Positions 52,135 through 59,889 of a DNA stretch of 64,000 nt are shown one piece after another (within the stretch, counting starts at the first letter, position 1; every line of letters starts with the position of its first letter). This DNA comes from Sphaerisporangium fuscum (lineage in GTDB: Bacteria > Actinomycetota > Actinomycetes > Streptosporangiales > Streptosporangiaceae). The stretch is from positions 62,001 through 126,000 of the forward strand of contig NZ_JAHDTF010000027.1 of the NCBI RefSeq assembly GCF_018531465.1. The letters are read 5' to 3'. The notes beneath the pieces are model-generated. The model saw only the letters and a program-made list of their open reading frames with translations, did not search any database and was not told the origin of the DNA. The position numbers and the translations under genes were made by a program.

Positions 52135-52145
52135 CCGCGCTCCCC

Positions 52146-52174
52146 GGCCCCTCGCCCGCGACGGGCGAGGGGCC
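52146..52174 (+). terminator. Terminator of the pentose-phosphate operon
   Basis: Perfect 12-bp arms GGCCCCTCGCCC and GGGCGAGGGGCC with a 5-nt loop, 12 nt after the pgl stop. Confidence 0.8.
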
Positions 52175-52247
52175 TGTTCCGGGGGCGGGGAGAGGGCGCG
52201 GGAGCATGGACTCCCCTCGTGAATCCCCTGCGTGAGATCGGAGCGTC

Positions 52248-52685
52248 ATGACCTGGTGGTCGGTCGTCCGCTTCCTGCACGTGATGTCGGCGGCGCTGTG
52301 GGTCGGCGGGCAGCTGACGGTGACGCTGGTGCTGCTCCCGCCGGCCCGGCGGGCGCTTTCGGCCGGCCATCGCGCCCGGTTGCTGAACGCGGTGGGCCGC
52401 CGGTTCGGGGTGCTCACCGTCGCCGCGTTCCTGCCCGTCCAGATCGGCAGCGGGGTCGCCATGGCCTGGCACAAGGGCGTCACCTGGGCCTCCCTCGGCG
52501 AGCCGGGGTACGGCCGCATCCTCGCCGTCAAGCTGCTGCTGTTCTGCGCCGTCATGCTGGCGGCGGGGGTGCACGGGTGGGCCACCGGCGCGGGACGTCC
52601 CGGGTTCGCCCGCGCGATGGCGCTGGCGTCCCTGGTCGGCTCGGTCGGCGTCGTCCTGCTCGCCACGGCCCTGCCCTACACCTGA
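52248..52685 (+). CDS. CopD-like four-helix membrane protein
   Basis: 145 residues with four helices. The first contains RFLHVMSAALWVGGQL, the second begins after HRARLLNAVGRRFG, and HKGVTW plus AVKLLLFCAVML follow. His and Trp positions resemble the CopD/YtoQ-like DUF superfamily of copper- or heme-associated membrane proteins. The function is not known. The ATG has GGAG upstream. The last codons (ALPYT) lie in a 17-bp sequence repeated at 52709. Confidence 0.65.
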   Translation: MTWWSVVRFLHVMSAALWVGGQLTVTLVLLPPARRALSAGHRARLLNAVGRRFGVLTVAAFLPVQIGSGVAMAWHKGVTWASLGEPGYGRILAVKLLLFCAVMLAAGVHGWATGAGRPGFARAMALASLVGSVGVVLLATALPYT

Positions 52686-52725
52686 CCCGACCGGCTCTTC
52701 CCGCCGCGCGGCCCTGCCCTACACC
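52666..52725 (+). repeat. 17-bp direct repeat, two copies
   Basis: CGGCCCTGCCCTACACC at 52666-52682 and again at 52709-52725. The first copy is the end of the membrane-protein gene, the second precedes the narJ remnant in another frame. Confidence 0.8.
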
Positions 52726-52758
52726 GGACCGGCCGGTGTCGTCCCGGACGGCCGTCCC

Positions 52759-53106
52759 TACGGCGACACCCGGCGGCGGGCCCTGGCGCGCCGGCGTTTC
52801 GAGGAGGCCTACCGGGCCGCCGGTTTCGAGGCCGGCGGGGCCCAGCCGCCCGATCACCTCGCCGTGGTGTGCGAGCTGTCGGGGCGCGGCGCCACCGACC
52901 AGGCCGTCCGGCTGCTGCGCGAGCACCGCCCCGGCCTGGAGACCCTGCTGCTCGCCCTGGAGGCCGAGTCGTCGCCGTACGCCCATGTGGTCGCCGCCGT
53001 GCTGGCGACGCTGCCCCCGCTCACCGAACGCGAGCGCGCCCGTATCGCGCCACCGGCGGGAGGGGCCGGCCTGGAGTCCTACGGGATGCCGGGAGCGTGG
53101 CACTGA
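52759..53106 (+). pseudogene. narJ: 5'-truncated narJ (nitrate reductase assembly chaperone)
   Basis: The frame YGDTRRRALARRRFEEAYRAAG, PPDHLAVVCELS, LLREHRPGLETLLLALEAESSPYAHVVAAVLATLPP and GLESYG matches the C-terminal half of NarJ chaperones. The N-terminal half, including the segment usually written CCLYLTYYTHGDTRRRG, is absent, and no in-frame start with a ribosome site exists before GTG 52864. No narG, narH or narI is in the window. It is probably a remnant left by deletion. A sequencing error is less likely, because homology starts abruptly next to a direct repeat. Confidence 0.65.
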
Positions 53107-53145
53107 CCGCCGGGGCACGTGCCCGGCCGCCGGCGATGGACGCCG

Positions 53146-54174
53146 TCAGTGCTGCGCGGCCACCTTGTCGATCTCGTCGAGGATCGCGTCCTTGCCCTGG
53201 GCGTCCAGGAAGGACGCGCGAACGGCGTTGCGGGCGAGGTCGGCGAGTTCGGCGTGGCCGAGGCCGAAGGTCTGGGCCACCGTGAGGTACTCACGCTGGA
53301 GCGTGGTGCCGAACATGGGCGGGTCGTCGCTGTTGATGGTGACGTAGAGGCCCTCCTCCAGCATGCGGGGCAGCGGGTGGGAGGCGAGGTCGGGCACCTG
53401 GCGGGTGCAGACGTTGGAGGTCGGGCAGACCTCGATCGGGGTCCGGCTCTCCCGCAGGTGGGCGACGAGCCGGGGGTCGCGCACGCAGCTGATGCCGTGG
53501 CCGATCCGCTCGGCGCCGAGCCCTTCGATGACCTCCCAGATCGTCTCGGGCCCGGTCATCTCGCCGCCGTGGGGCACGCTGTGCAGGCCCGCCGCCGTCG
53601 CGGCGCGGAAGGCGTCCCTGAAGGCGTCGCGGTACGGCGGGCGGTGCTGCTCGATGCCGGCCAGGCCGAAGCCGACCAGGGTCTCGGGCGGCTCGGCGAG
53701 GGCGTGGTCGAGCGTCGCCCGCGCCCCCTCGTGCCCGTACTCCCCGGGGATGTCGAAGATGTAGGCCACCCGCACGCCGTGCTCGGCCGCCTGCCGGGCC
53801 GCGAGGTCGAGCGCCTCGGTGATCGCGCGCATCGGCATGCCCATCCGCTGGTGGGAGTACGGCGTGACGGTCAGCTCGATGTAGCGGACGTTCTGGAGGG
53901 CGAGGTCGCGGGCGGCGCCGGTCACGAGCGTCGCGATGTCCTCCGGGTGGCGGACGAGCCCGTTGACCCCCTCGTAGACCGTGGCGAAGTGGTTGAAATC
54001 GGTGAAGTCGTAGAAGGCTCGCAGTTCCTCCTCCGTGGAGGGGACCGGGCTGCCCGGGTGCCGCCGCCTGAGCTCCAGGACCGTGGGCACGGAGGCCGAC
54101 CCGACCAGGTGCACGTGAAGCTCGACCTTGGGCAGGTTGGCGATGAACGCTTCGATAGAGGTGCTCTCCGTCAT
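53146..54174 (-). CDS. Adenosine deaminase-family enzyme (possible aminodeoxyfutalosine deaminase)
   Basis: 342 residues with the metal-dependent deaminase barrel: PKVELHVHLVGSA (first His pair), SVPHGGEMTGPETIW, ERIGHGISCVRDPRLVAHL, EVCPTSNV and TINSDDPPMFGT (metal Asp). The segments LHVHLVGSAS, YIELTVTPYS, FDIPGEYGHEG and the lack of the usual adenosine-deaminase GxExxxP stretch resemble the Streptomyces branch shown to deaminate 6-aminodeoxyfutalosine in menaquinone synthesis. Adenosine remains possible. The gene is monocistronic and ends against the narJ remnant. Confidence 0.8.
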   Translation of the reverse strand: MTESTSIEAFIANLPKVELHVHLVGSASVPTVLELRRRHPGSPVPSTEEELRAFYDFTDFNHFATVYEGVNGLVRHPEDIATLVTGAARDLALQNVRYIELTVTPYSHQRMGMPMRAITEALDLAARQAAEHGVRVAYIFDIPGEYGHEGARATLDHALAEPPETLVGFGLAGIEQHRPPYRDAFRDAFRAATAAGLHSVPHGGEMTGPETIWEVIEGLGAERIGHGISCVRDPRLVAHLRESRTPIEVCPTSNVCTRQVPDLASHPLPRMLEEGLYVTINSDDPPMFGTTLQREYLTVAQTFGLGHAELADLARNAVRASFLDAQGKDAILDEIDKVAAQH

Positions 54175-54248
54175 AGCGCCAGACCCTAAACAGCCCGATG
54201 ACCTCGGGAGAAGACGTTCCCCGTAAACCTCACACAATCATGTCAGTT

Positions 54249-55028
54249 TCACGGGCGGATGGCACAGAGAAGGCGGTTGTGGCCGTTCTGCCAGAGCGTC
54301 CCGATCTCGGCGAAACCCGCCTCGCGCAGGACCCGGACGTGAGTGGAGAGGTCACCGGACTCCGAACCGTGGTGCGCGGCCGTCTCCCTGCGCCGCTCGC
54401 GCTCCTCGCGCAGGACCGCCAGCCCCGGGTCGGCGTCCACCGCGTCCCACCACTGGCGCCAGTCCTCCGGCATGCCCCCGGCGAAGCGCCGCCGCGTGGC
54501 GCGGTCGTGGATGGCGTGTTCGAGCTTGGCGAGGCCAGGGGTGACGTCGGCCACGTCGAGGTGGTCGCCGTTGAGGAACAGCCCGCCGGGGCGCAGCACC
54601 CTGCAGAGCTCGGAGAGCATCGTGCGCAGGCCCGCCTCCGGCAGCCAGTGGAGCGCCGTGGTGCTCACCGCCGCGTCGACGGGACGGTCGAGGCGGAGCG
54701 CCGAGGCCCACCCGGCGGCGCCGAGGTCGAGGTCCTCGAAGCGCAGCCCGCGCCTGCCCTCGTTGGACGCCCGGCCGAGCTCCAGCAGCAGCGGGTCGGC
54801 GTCGATCGCCACGACGGTCGCCTCCGGGAGCCGGTCGAGCAGGCGGGCGGCGAGCGATCCGGGCCCGCAGCCGAGGTCGAGCACCAGCGGATCGGGCCGT
54901 CCGGCCCCCGCCTCGACGGCGTCGATCAGCGCGGCGAAACGCTCCTCGCGGTCGGGCAGGTACCCCTCCTGCTGGCGGTCCCACCGCTCGATCCAGTCGA
55001 GGGCGACCTGACGAGGAAGAACGGACAC
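54249..55028 (-). CDS. SAM-dependent methyltransferase
   Basis: 259 residues, class I Rossmann methyltransferase. Motif I is VLDLGCGPGSLAARLLDRLP, motif II includes VVAIDADPLLLELG, and AVSTTALHWLPEAGL plus LRPGGLFLNGDHLD follow. Its substrate is unknown. It starts at GTG 55028 with GGAGG upstream and is divergent from the CGNR protein gene. Confidence 0.85.
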   Translation of the reverse strand: MSVLPRQVALDWIERWDRQQEGYLPDREERFAALIDAVEAGAGRPDPLVLDLGCGPGSLAARLLDRLPEATVVAIDADPLLLELGRASNEGRRGLRFEDLDLGAAGWASALRLDRPVDAAVSTTALHWLPEAGLRTMLSELCRVLRPGGLFLNGDHLDVADVTPGLAKLEHAIHDRATRRRFAGGMPEDWRQWWDAVDADPGLAVLREERERRRETAAHHGSESGDLSTHVRVLREAGFAEIGTLWQNGHNRLLCAIRP

Positions 55029-55100
55029 AACGACCTCCGGGTAACTGTCGTCTAGACTTTCGGTAGTGACACCCTAGAACGTGAGGATGTAACCGGTCAA

Positions 55101-55676
55101 GTGAACTTCAACAGTCACTCCGATACCGTCGTGGCGGTCGCGGCGGCCCTGGTGAACGCGCTGACGGCGGGCGAGGCGCACGGCAGGCCGTACGCGGTGC
55201 CGGAGGGGCCGCGGCGGCGCGCGCTCGTCACCGAGGCCCTGCGCCTGTCGAGACCCCTCGCCCGCGAGGTGACCGACGACGAGGCCGAGGAAGCGGCCGC
55301 GGTCGCCGCCGAGCTGCGCGCGGTCTTCCAGGCCGTCGACCGCGGCGACGTCGACGGGGCGGCCGCCCGGGTGAACGACCTGCTCGAACGCACCGACGCC
55401 CGGCCCCACCTGGAGCGGCACGACGGCGAACCGTGGCACCTGCACTTCCACGGGAGGGGCGAGTCGTGGGCCGACAGATGGGCGGCGCCGTGCGCGACCG
55501 GTCTCGCGATCGTGCTCGGCGGCGAGCTGCACGACCGGCTGGGCGTCTGCACCGCGCCGCACTGCGACCGCGTCTACGTCGACGTCTCGCGCAACGGCAC
55601 CCGCCGCTTCTGCTCCACCGCCTGCCAGAACCGCGTCAAGACCGCGGCCTTCCGCGCCCGTGCCGGCCGGGCCTGA
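55101..55676 (+). CDS. CGNR zinc-finger domain protein
   Basis: 191 residues. An N-terminal helical region of the ABATE type (about 10-125) is followed by a C-terminal zinc finger: LGVCTAPHCDRVYVD, then NGTRRFCSTACQNRVKTAAFRAR, giving four Cys and the CxNR signature. These proteins are taken as stress-related DNA-binding regulators in actinomycetes. It starts at GTG 55101; the ribosome site is weak. Confidence 0.87.
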   Translation: MNFNSHSDTVVAVAAALVNALTAGEAHGRPYAVPEGPRRRALVTEALRLSRPLAREVTDDEAEEAAAVAAELRAVFQAVDRGDVDGAAARVNDLLERTDARPHLERHDGEPWHLHFHGRGESWADRWAAPCATGLAIVLGGELHDRLGVCTAPHCDRVYVDVSRNGTRRFCSTACQNRVKTAAFRARAGRA

Positions 55677-55840
55677 TCCGCTCCACCGGTAAAGCTCCGA
55701 TCACGGAGTGTGTTCGCGCCGCGACCGCGGGAAGAGGAAGGAAGGTGACCGTGAACGGCGAGGAGCCGTTCACCTGGAGCGGCCCGGGACCCGGCAGGAT
55801 GCGGGAGCCGTCGCGCCGCGACCTTGCACGGGGGGAAGAA

Positions 55841-56422
55841 GTGGCTGTACGTCGTCCACGATCCGTCGCCGTACCGGCGGCCGCCTTGGTGGCGGTCGCG
55901 CTGCTCGGCGGCTGCGGCGGCAACCATACCGCCACCGTGACCCCCGAGCGCGCGGTCGCCACCGGCGCGGCGGCGGTGCCCACCGACGAGGGTGAGTACA
56001 ACGCCGCCTGCCCGACGGAAGGCAACACCAAGAAGTTCGCCAAGACCCGCTTCGCCCTGCACGCGGGCCTCGCGCTCGGGGCGTTCCATCGGTACATCTA
56101 CAAGCCCCTGCGCAGCGGCGGGTTCAAGGAGGGGGCCGAGAAGCGCAAGCGCACGTTCGCCAAGGCCGCCGTGGCGGGCGCGTTCGCCCTGCACGAGCTG
56201 AAGGTCGCCAAGCGCTTCGCCGCCGCCAACCCGACGCTCTGCAAGGCCGTCGAGGGTGTCACCGGCAGCTTCACCGGACTCACCGACAGGCTCAAGGGCG
56301 GCAGCGCCACCGAGGCCGACCTCGACTCGAGCAAGAACTCCATGGACGCCCTGCAGCACGACGCCACCAAGACCGGCTACGACTTCAAGGAGCAGAACGT
56401 CACCATCCCCGGCGCGAGCTGA
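55841..56422 (+). CDS. Lipoprotein of unknown function
   Basis: 193 residues. A short basic start and hydrophobic segment end in a lipobox (ALLGGCGG). The mature part is Lys- and Ala-rich and mostly helical: KKFAKTRFALHAGLALGAFHRYIYKPLRSGGF, then KRKRTFAKAAVAGAFALHELKVAKRFA, with two further Cys. I do not recognise a family. GTG 55841 (GGGGGAAGAA upstream) gives a normal signal peptide; GTG 55751 would add 30 residues. Confidence 0.65.
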   Translation: MAVRRPRSVAVPAAALVAVALLGGCGGNHTATVTPERAVATGAAAVPTDEGEYNAACPTEGNTKKFAKTRFALHAGLALGAFHRYIYKPLRSGGFKEGAEKRKRTFAKAAVAGAFALHELKVAKRFAAANPTLCKAVEGVTGSFTGLTDRLKGGSATEADLDSSKNSMDALQHDATKTGYDFKEQNVTIPGAS

Positions 56423-56492
56423 TCACCCCGCTGGCCGTCCCGCCCCCCTCACCGGGCGCGCGGCCAGACCCGCCGCCGGTGGGACGCGCCGC

Positions 56493-57086
56493 TCAGCGGT
56501 AGGAGGCGACCAGGCGGGCCAGGTGCCCGCCCGCCACCAGGAGCGGCTCCTGGCTCCGCGTCACCTGGGCGGTCATCTCGGCGCCCTCGAAGGTGTTGAC
56601 CACGGTGCAGGCGAGGTCGCGGGCGTCGCCCTCCGGGATGCCGGCCCGGATCAGCTTCTCCGACACCAGGCCCCGCCAGTGCTCGAACGCCCGCACGCAG
56701 GCCTGCTGGATCTCGGGGATGCGCCCCGCGGTCTCCAGGGCGGCGGCGGAGACCGGGCAGCCGTCCATCCACTCCGAGGCCCGCAGCTCCTCGGCGAGGA
56801 CGCGGGCGCAGGCCACCATGGCCTTCGCCGGGTCGTCCTCTCCGGCGAGCGCGGCCCGCAGGATGCCGGCGAACTCCTCGTCGCCGTGCCGGATCGCGGC
56901 GACGGCGAGCTCCTGCTTGCCCCCTGGGAAGAAGTGGTAGACCGAGCCCAGCGTGGCCCCGGCCTCCCGCGAGATCTGCTTGAGCCCCGTCCCCTCGTAG
57001 CCCTGCCGCTGGATCAGCCGTGACGTCGCCCGGACGATCCGCTCTCGGGTGCCGAGGACGCTTTCCGGCCCGGCGTCGGTCTTCAT
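56493..57086 (-). CDS. TetR-family regulator (LmrA/YxaF-like)
   Basis: 197 residues. The helix-turn-helix region is GTRERIVRATSRLIQRQGYEGTGLKQISREAGATLGSVYHFFPGGKQELAVAA, and the C-terminal part EELRASEWMDGCPVSAAALE belongs to the LmrA/YxaF subgroup. It is divergent from an imine-reductase-like gene, and two near-identical operator sequences lie between them, so it most likely represses both. The ATG at 57086 lies 18 nt from operator 1. Confidence 0.9.
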   Translation of the reverse strand: MKTDAGPESVLGTRERIVRATSRLIQRQGYEGTGLKQISREAGATLGSVYHFFPGGKQELAVAAIRHGDEEFAGILRAALAGEDDPAKAMVACARVLAEELRASEWMDGCPVSAAALETAGRIPEIQQACVRAFEHWRGLVSEKLIRAGIPEGDARDLACTVVNTFEGAEMTAQVTRSQEPLLVAGGHLARLVASYR

Positions 57087-57103
57087 GGCGACAGCCTACC
57101 GAA

Positions 57104-57120
57104 TAGAACGTTCGCTTTAG
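57104..57120. promoter_or_regulatory. TetR operator 1
   Basis: TAGAACGTTCGCTTTAG. The inner GAACGTTC is a perfect palindrome. It covers the predicted -35 box (TAGAAC) of the reductase promoter, whose -10 box would be TACTGT at 57127. Confidence 0.75.
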
Positions 57121-57144
57121 TCGTGCTACTGTCCTCGTCCTGAG

Positions 57145-57161
57145 TAGAACGTTCGTTTTAG
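57145..57161. promoter_or_regulatory. TetR operator 2
   Basis: TAGAACGTTCGTTTTAG, 16 of 17 bases as in operator 1 and 41 bp away (about four helical turns). It lies between the predicted transcription start and the reductase ATG. Confidence 0.75.
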
Positions 57162-57172
57162 AGGAGATCTCG

Positions 57173-58051
57173 ATGAGCAAGCAGTCCGTAACCGTCATCG
57201 GCCTCGGCCCCATGGGACAGGCGATGACACAGGCCTTCCTCGACGCCGGCCACCCGGTCACGGTCTGGAACCGGACCCCTGCCAGGGCGGACGCGCTGGT
57301 GGCCCGGGGGGCCGTACGGGCGGCCACGGTCGCCGAGGCGCTGGCCGTCAACGAGCTGGTCGTGCTGAGCCTGACCGACTACGACGCCATGTACGCGATC
57401 CTCGAACCGGCCGAGCAGGCCCTCGGCGGGCGGGTGCTGGTGAACCTCAGCTCCGACACCCCCCGGAAGGCGCGCGAGGCGGCGGCGTGGGCGGCCGAGC
57501 GCGGCGCGCGGTTCCTCAGCGGCGGGGTGCAGGTGCCGCCGTCGGGAATCGGCACGGCGGAGTCGTCCACCTTCTACAGCGGCCCGAAGGAGGTGTTCGA
57601 GGCCCATCAGGCCACGCTGAGCGTGCTGACCGGCACCGACTACCGGGGGGCCGACCCGGGGCTCGCGCCGCTGTACTACCAGATCCAGATGGACATGTTC
57701 TGGACGACCATGCTCAGCTACCTGCACGCCCTCGCGCTGGCCGACGCCCACGGGATCCCGGCCGAGGAGCACTTGCCCTACGCCGCCGCCGCCATGGAGT
57801 CCATCCCGGGATTCCTGCGGTTCTACGCCCCGCGCATCGACGCCGGACGGCACGACGGCGACGTCGACCGGCTGGCCATGGGGGTGGCGAGCGTGGAGCA
57901 CGTCCTGCACACCACCGAGGACGCCGGGGTCGACCCCGCGCTGCCGGCGGCGGTCCTGGACGTCTTCCGCCGGGGCATGGCCGAGGGGCACGCCGCCGAC
58001 AGCTTCACCAGCCTGATCGAGGTCTTCCGGAAGCCGTCGCCTCGGGCCTGA
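57173..58051 (+). CDS. Imine reductase-like NAD(P)-dependent oxidoreductase
   Basis: 292 residues. An N-terminal Rossmann domain (VIGLGPMGQAMTQAFLDAGHPVTVWNRTP) and VLVNLSSDTPRKAREAA are followed by the imine-reductase group motif GGVQVPPSGIGTAESSTFYSG. In the long inter-domain helix, LAPLYYQIQMDMFWTTML puts Tyr where many imine reductases have Asp or Tyr. Relatives reduce cyclic imines; the native substrate is unknown. Its 3' end overlaps the convergent sigma-factor gene by 47 bases. Confidence 0.85.
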   Translation: MSKQSVTVIGLGPMGQAMTQAFLDAGHPVTVWNRTPARADALVARGAVRAATVAEALAVNELVVLSLTDYDAMYAILEPAEQALGGRVLVNLSSDTPRKAREAAAWAAERGARFLSGGVQVPPSGIGTAESSTFYSGPKEVFEAHQATLSVLTGTDYRGADPGLAPLYYQIQMDMFWTTMLSYLHALALADAHGIPAEEHLPYAAAAMESIPGFLRFYAPRIDAGRHDGDVDRLAMGVASVEHVLHTTEDAGVDPALPAAVLDVFRRGMAEGHAADSFTSLIEVFRKPSPRA

Positions 58052-59027
58052 CGGCGGCGGACAGGGTCTCGGGGAGGGCGAAGGCCGTGAACACCGGCGT
58101 GTCCTGGAAGACGGTGTTGCGGCTGACGCCCCGGCCGGTGACGGTGAACACCTGGAGGGTGTGCAGGTGGTATGCCCCGTCCTCCCCCAGCGCGTACGCG
58201 GCCACGGCGGGCTGGCCGTTCGCCGCGACGGGCAGCATGCGCCAGCGGGTGCCGCGCAGGGCGAAGACGCGGGCGATGAACCCCAGGTACGCCGTCCGGC
58301 CGGCGTACCAGTTCAGGAACGGCGGCATCTCCAGGACCGCGTCCTCGGTCAGCAGCCGTTCGAGCGCGGCGAGGTCGGCGTTCTGGAACGCCGTCACGTA
58401 GCGCTCGACCAGCTCACGGGCCTGCCGATCGGAGGGCTCCCCGATGCGGTCCTCGGCCGGGGCCGCCTCCCCCAGGCGCCCCCGCGCCCGCTGCAGGGCG
58501 CTGTTCACGGCGGCGGGCGTCGTCCCCAGAGCCGCGGCGACGTCGGCCGCCGGCCATTCGAGCACGTCCCGCAGGATCAGCACGGCGCGCTGCCGGGGCG
58601 GCAGCAGCTGTACGGCGGCGATGAACGCCAGCCGCATGCTGCCCCGTGCGGCGAGCACGGCCGCCGGATCCCCCGCGGAGCCGAGCATCGCGTCGGGGAA
58701 CGGCTGCAGCCACGCCACCTCCCCTCCGTGCACCAGGGGTTCCCTCGGGTCGTCGCCCGCGGGGACGATCGCCGACGGCAGGGGCCTGCGGCCGCGGCTC
58801 TCCAGGGCGTTCAGGCAGGCGTTGGTGGCGATGCGGTACAGCCACGTGCGCAGGGAGGCACGGCTCTCGTCGAACCGGTCGTAGGCGCGCCACGCCCGCA
58901 GCAGAGTCTCCTGGAGCAGGTCTTCGGCGTCGTGCACCGAGCCGAGCATCCGGTAGCAGTGGGCCAGCAGCTCGCCCCGGAAGGGGCCGGTCCGCCGCGT
59001 GAACTCCTCGTCGCTCCTGACGGCCAT
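58005..59027 (-). CDS. ECF sigma factor with C-terminal SnoaL-like domain (SigG/SigJ type)
   Basis: 340 residues. Region 2 is LAHCYRMLGSVHDAEDLLQETLLRAWRAYDRF, region 4 is LLPPRQRAVLILRDVLEWPAADVAAALGTTPAAVNSALQRAR. A NTF2/SnoaL-type domain (about 200-320; LVERYVTAFQNADLAALERLLTEDAVLEMPP) follows. In this ECF class the C-terminal domain replaces a separate anti-sigma factor. The ATG at 59027 has AAGGGGAACG upstream. It shares the promoter element GATGA-N16-CGGTATGTAC with the divergent SnoaL-like gene. Confidence 0.9.
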   Translation of the reverse strand: MAVRSDEEFTRRTGPFRGELLAHCYRMLGSVHDAEDLLQETLLRAWRAYDRFDESRASLRTWLYRIATNACLNALESRGRRPLPSAIVPAGDDPREPLVHGGEVAWLQPFPDAMLGSAGDPAAVLAARGSMRLAFIAAVQLLPPRQRAVLILRDVLEWPAADVAAALGTTPAAVNSALQRARGRLGEAAPAEDRIGEPSDRQARELVERYVTAFQNADLAALERLLTEDAVLEMPPFLNWYAGRTAYLGFIARVFALRGTRWRMLPVAANGQPAVAAYALGEDGAYHLHTLQVFTVTGRGVSRNTVFQDTPVFTAFALPETLSAAVRPEATASGRPRSGW

Positions 59028-59072
59028 CGTTCCCCTTCGTCCACCCCGAGCGCGGCCGCAACGGCCGCGGTC

Positions 59073-59103
59073 GTACATACCGTACGCGGCGCCGGAAGTC
59101 ATC
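59073..59103 (-). promoter_or_regulatory. Candidate ECF promoter of the sigma-factor gene
   Basis: On the minus strand, GATGA (59103-59099), a 16-nt spacer and CGGTATGTAC (59082-59073), 46 nt before the ATG. Confidence 0.65.
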
Positions 59104-59153
59104 GGCCGCGCGGAATTCCGGCCGGCGACTTCAGGATTCACCTACGACCGGGC

Positions 59154-59184
59154 GATGAGTGCGGCCGGGCGGGCCGGTATGTAC
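59154..59184 (+). promoter_or_regulatory. Candidate ECF promoter of the SnoaL-like gene
   Basis: GATGA (59154-59158), a 16-nt spacer and CGGTATGTAC (59175-59184), 57 nt before the ATG. It is identical in both elements and in spacing to the site serving the sigma gene. Confidence 0.65.
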
Positions 59185-59241
59185 CGGCGAACGACGAGCG
59201 GCCGGCGCCGCCGGCCGTACCCGAGAGCGAGAGGCACCATC

Positions 59242-59658
59242 ATGAACGGTGACACCACCACCCTGACCGGCACCGACGACAGGGCCGTGCGAGAGGTCCT
59301 GCACGGCGTGTACACCGCCTGGGCGGACAACGACGCCGACGCCTTCGTCGCGCACTTCACCGACGACGCGACCTCGATCCTCCCCGGCTCCTACCGGGCG
59401 GGCAAGGAGGAGATCAGGGCCCGTATGGCGGCGGCCTTCGCCGGCCCGCTCAAAGGGTCGAGGGTCCTGGACGAGGTGCGCGGCGTCAGGTTCCCCGGCG
59501 AGGACGCGGCCGTGGTGGTCAGCAGGAGCGGCGTGCTCATGGCCGGCGAGACCGAGGTCCCGGCCGCCCGCTGGGTGATCGCGACCTGGGTTCTCACCAG
59601 GCGGGAGGGACGCTGGCTCCTCGCCGCCTACCACAACTGCCCGGCGGAGACCGCCTGA
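59242..59658 (+). CDS. SgcJ/EcaC-type SnoaL-like (NTF2-fold) protein
   Basis: 138 residues forming one NTF2-like domain: VREVLHGVYTAWADNDADAFVAHFTDDATSILPGSYRAGKEEIRARMAAAF, and a C-terminal VIATWVLTRREGRWLLAAYHNCP. Relatives are listed as SgcJ/EcaC oxidoreductases, but most have no proven activity. The ATG at 59242 has GAGAGG upstream; longer frames run back into the divergent sigma gene and are rejected. It is the probable target of the divergent sigma factor. Confidence 0.8.
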   Translation: MNGDTTTLTGTDDRAVREVLHGVYTAWADNDADAFVAHFTDDATSILPGSYRAGKEEIRARMAAAFAGPLKGSRVLDEVRGVRFPGEDAAVVVSRSGVLMAGETEVPAARWVIATWVLTRREGRWLLAAYHNCPAETA

Positions 59659-59724
59659 GCCGGCAGGGTCACCCTGGGATCCGCCTGCCCGCCGGCCGGC
59701 ATGGTCGCGGGCGGGAGGCCCGGG

Positions 59725-59886
59725 TCAGCGGCCGCGGTCGCGCAGCCCTTCGACGGCGTCCACGTACTTCAGCAGCAGCCGCGCGAACTCCAGCCGGTCG
59801 CGGCCGGTCCAGTGGAACCCCTCCTCCGAGTAGCCCGGAACGGCGGCCGCCCGCGGGCGGCCGCCGTCGTCATCTGGCGGCGAGGC
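59725..59886 (-). pseudogene. Possible 3' gene remnant after the cutinase
   Basis: Directly after the cutinase stop and in the same frame, an open stretch ends with GYSEEGFHWTGRDRLEFAR, LLLKYVDAVEGLRDRGR and a TGA. It has a protein-like composition but no start codon. It may be the tail of a lost gene. I cannot name a family. Confidence 0.3.
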
Positions 59887-59889
59887 CGG

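Noticed and set aside
53107..53145. GGGCACGTGCCC palindrome as a terminator
   Set aside because: It is a 12-bp perfect dyad with no loop, unable to form a normal terminator hairpin. It may be chance in GC-rich DNA.
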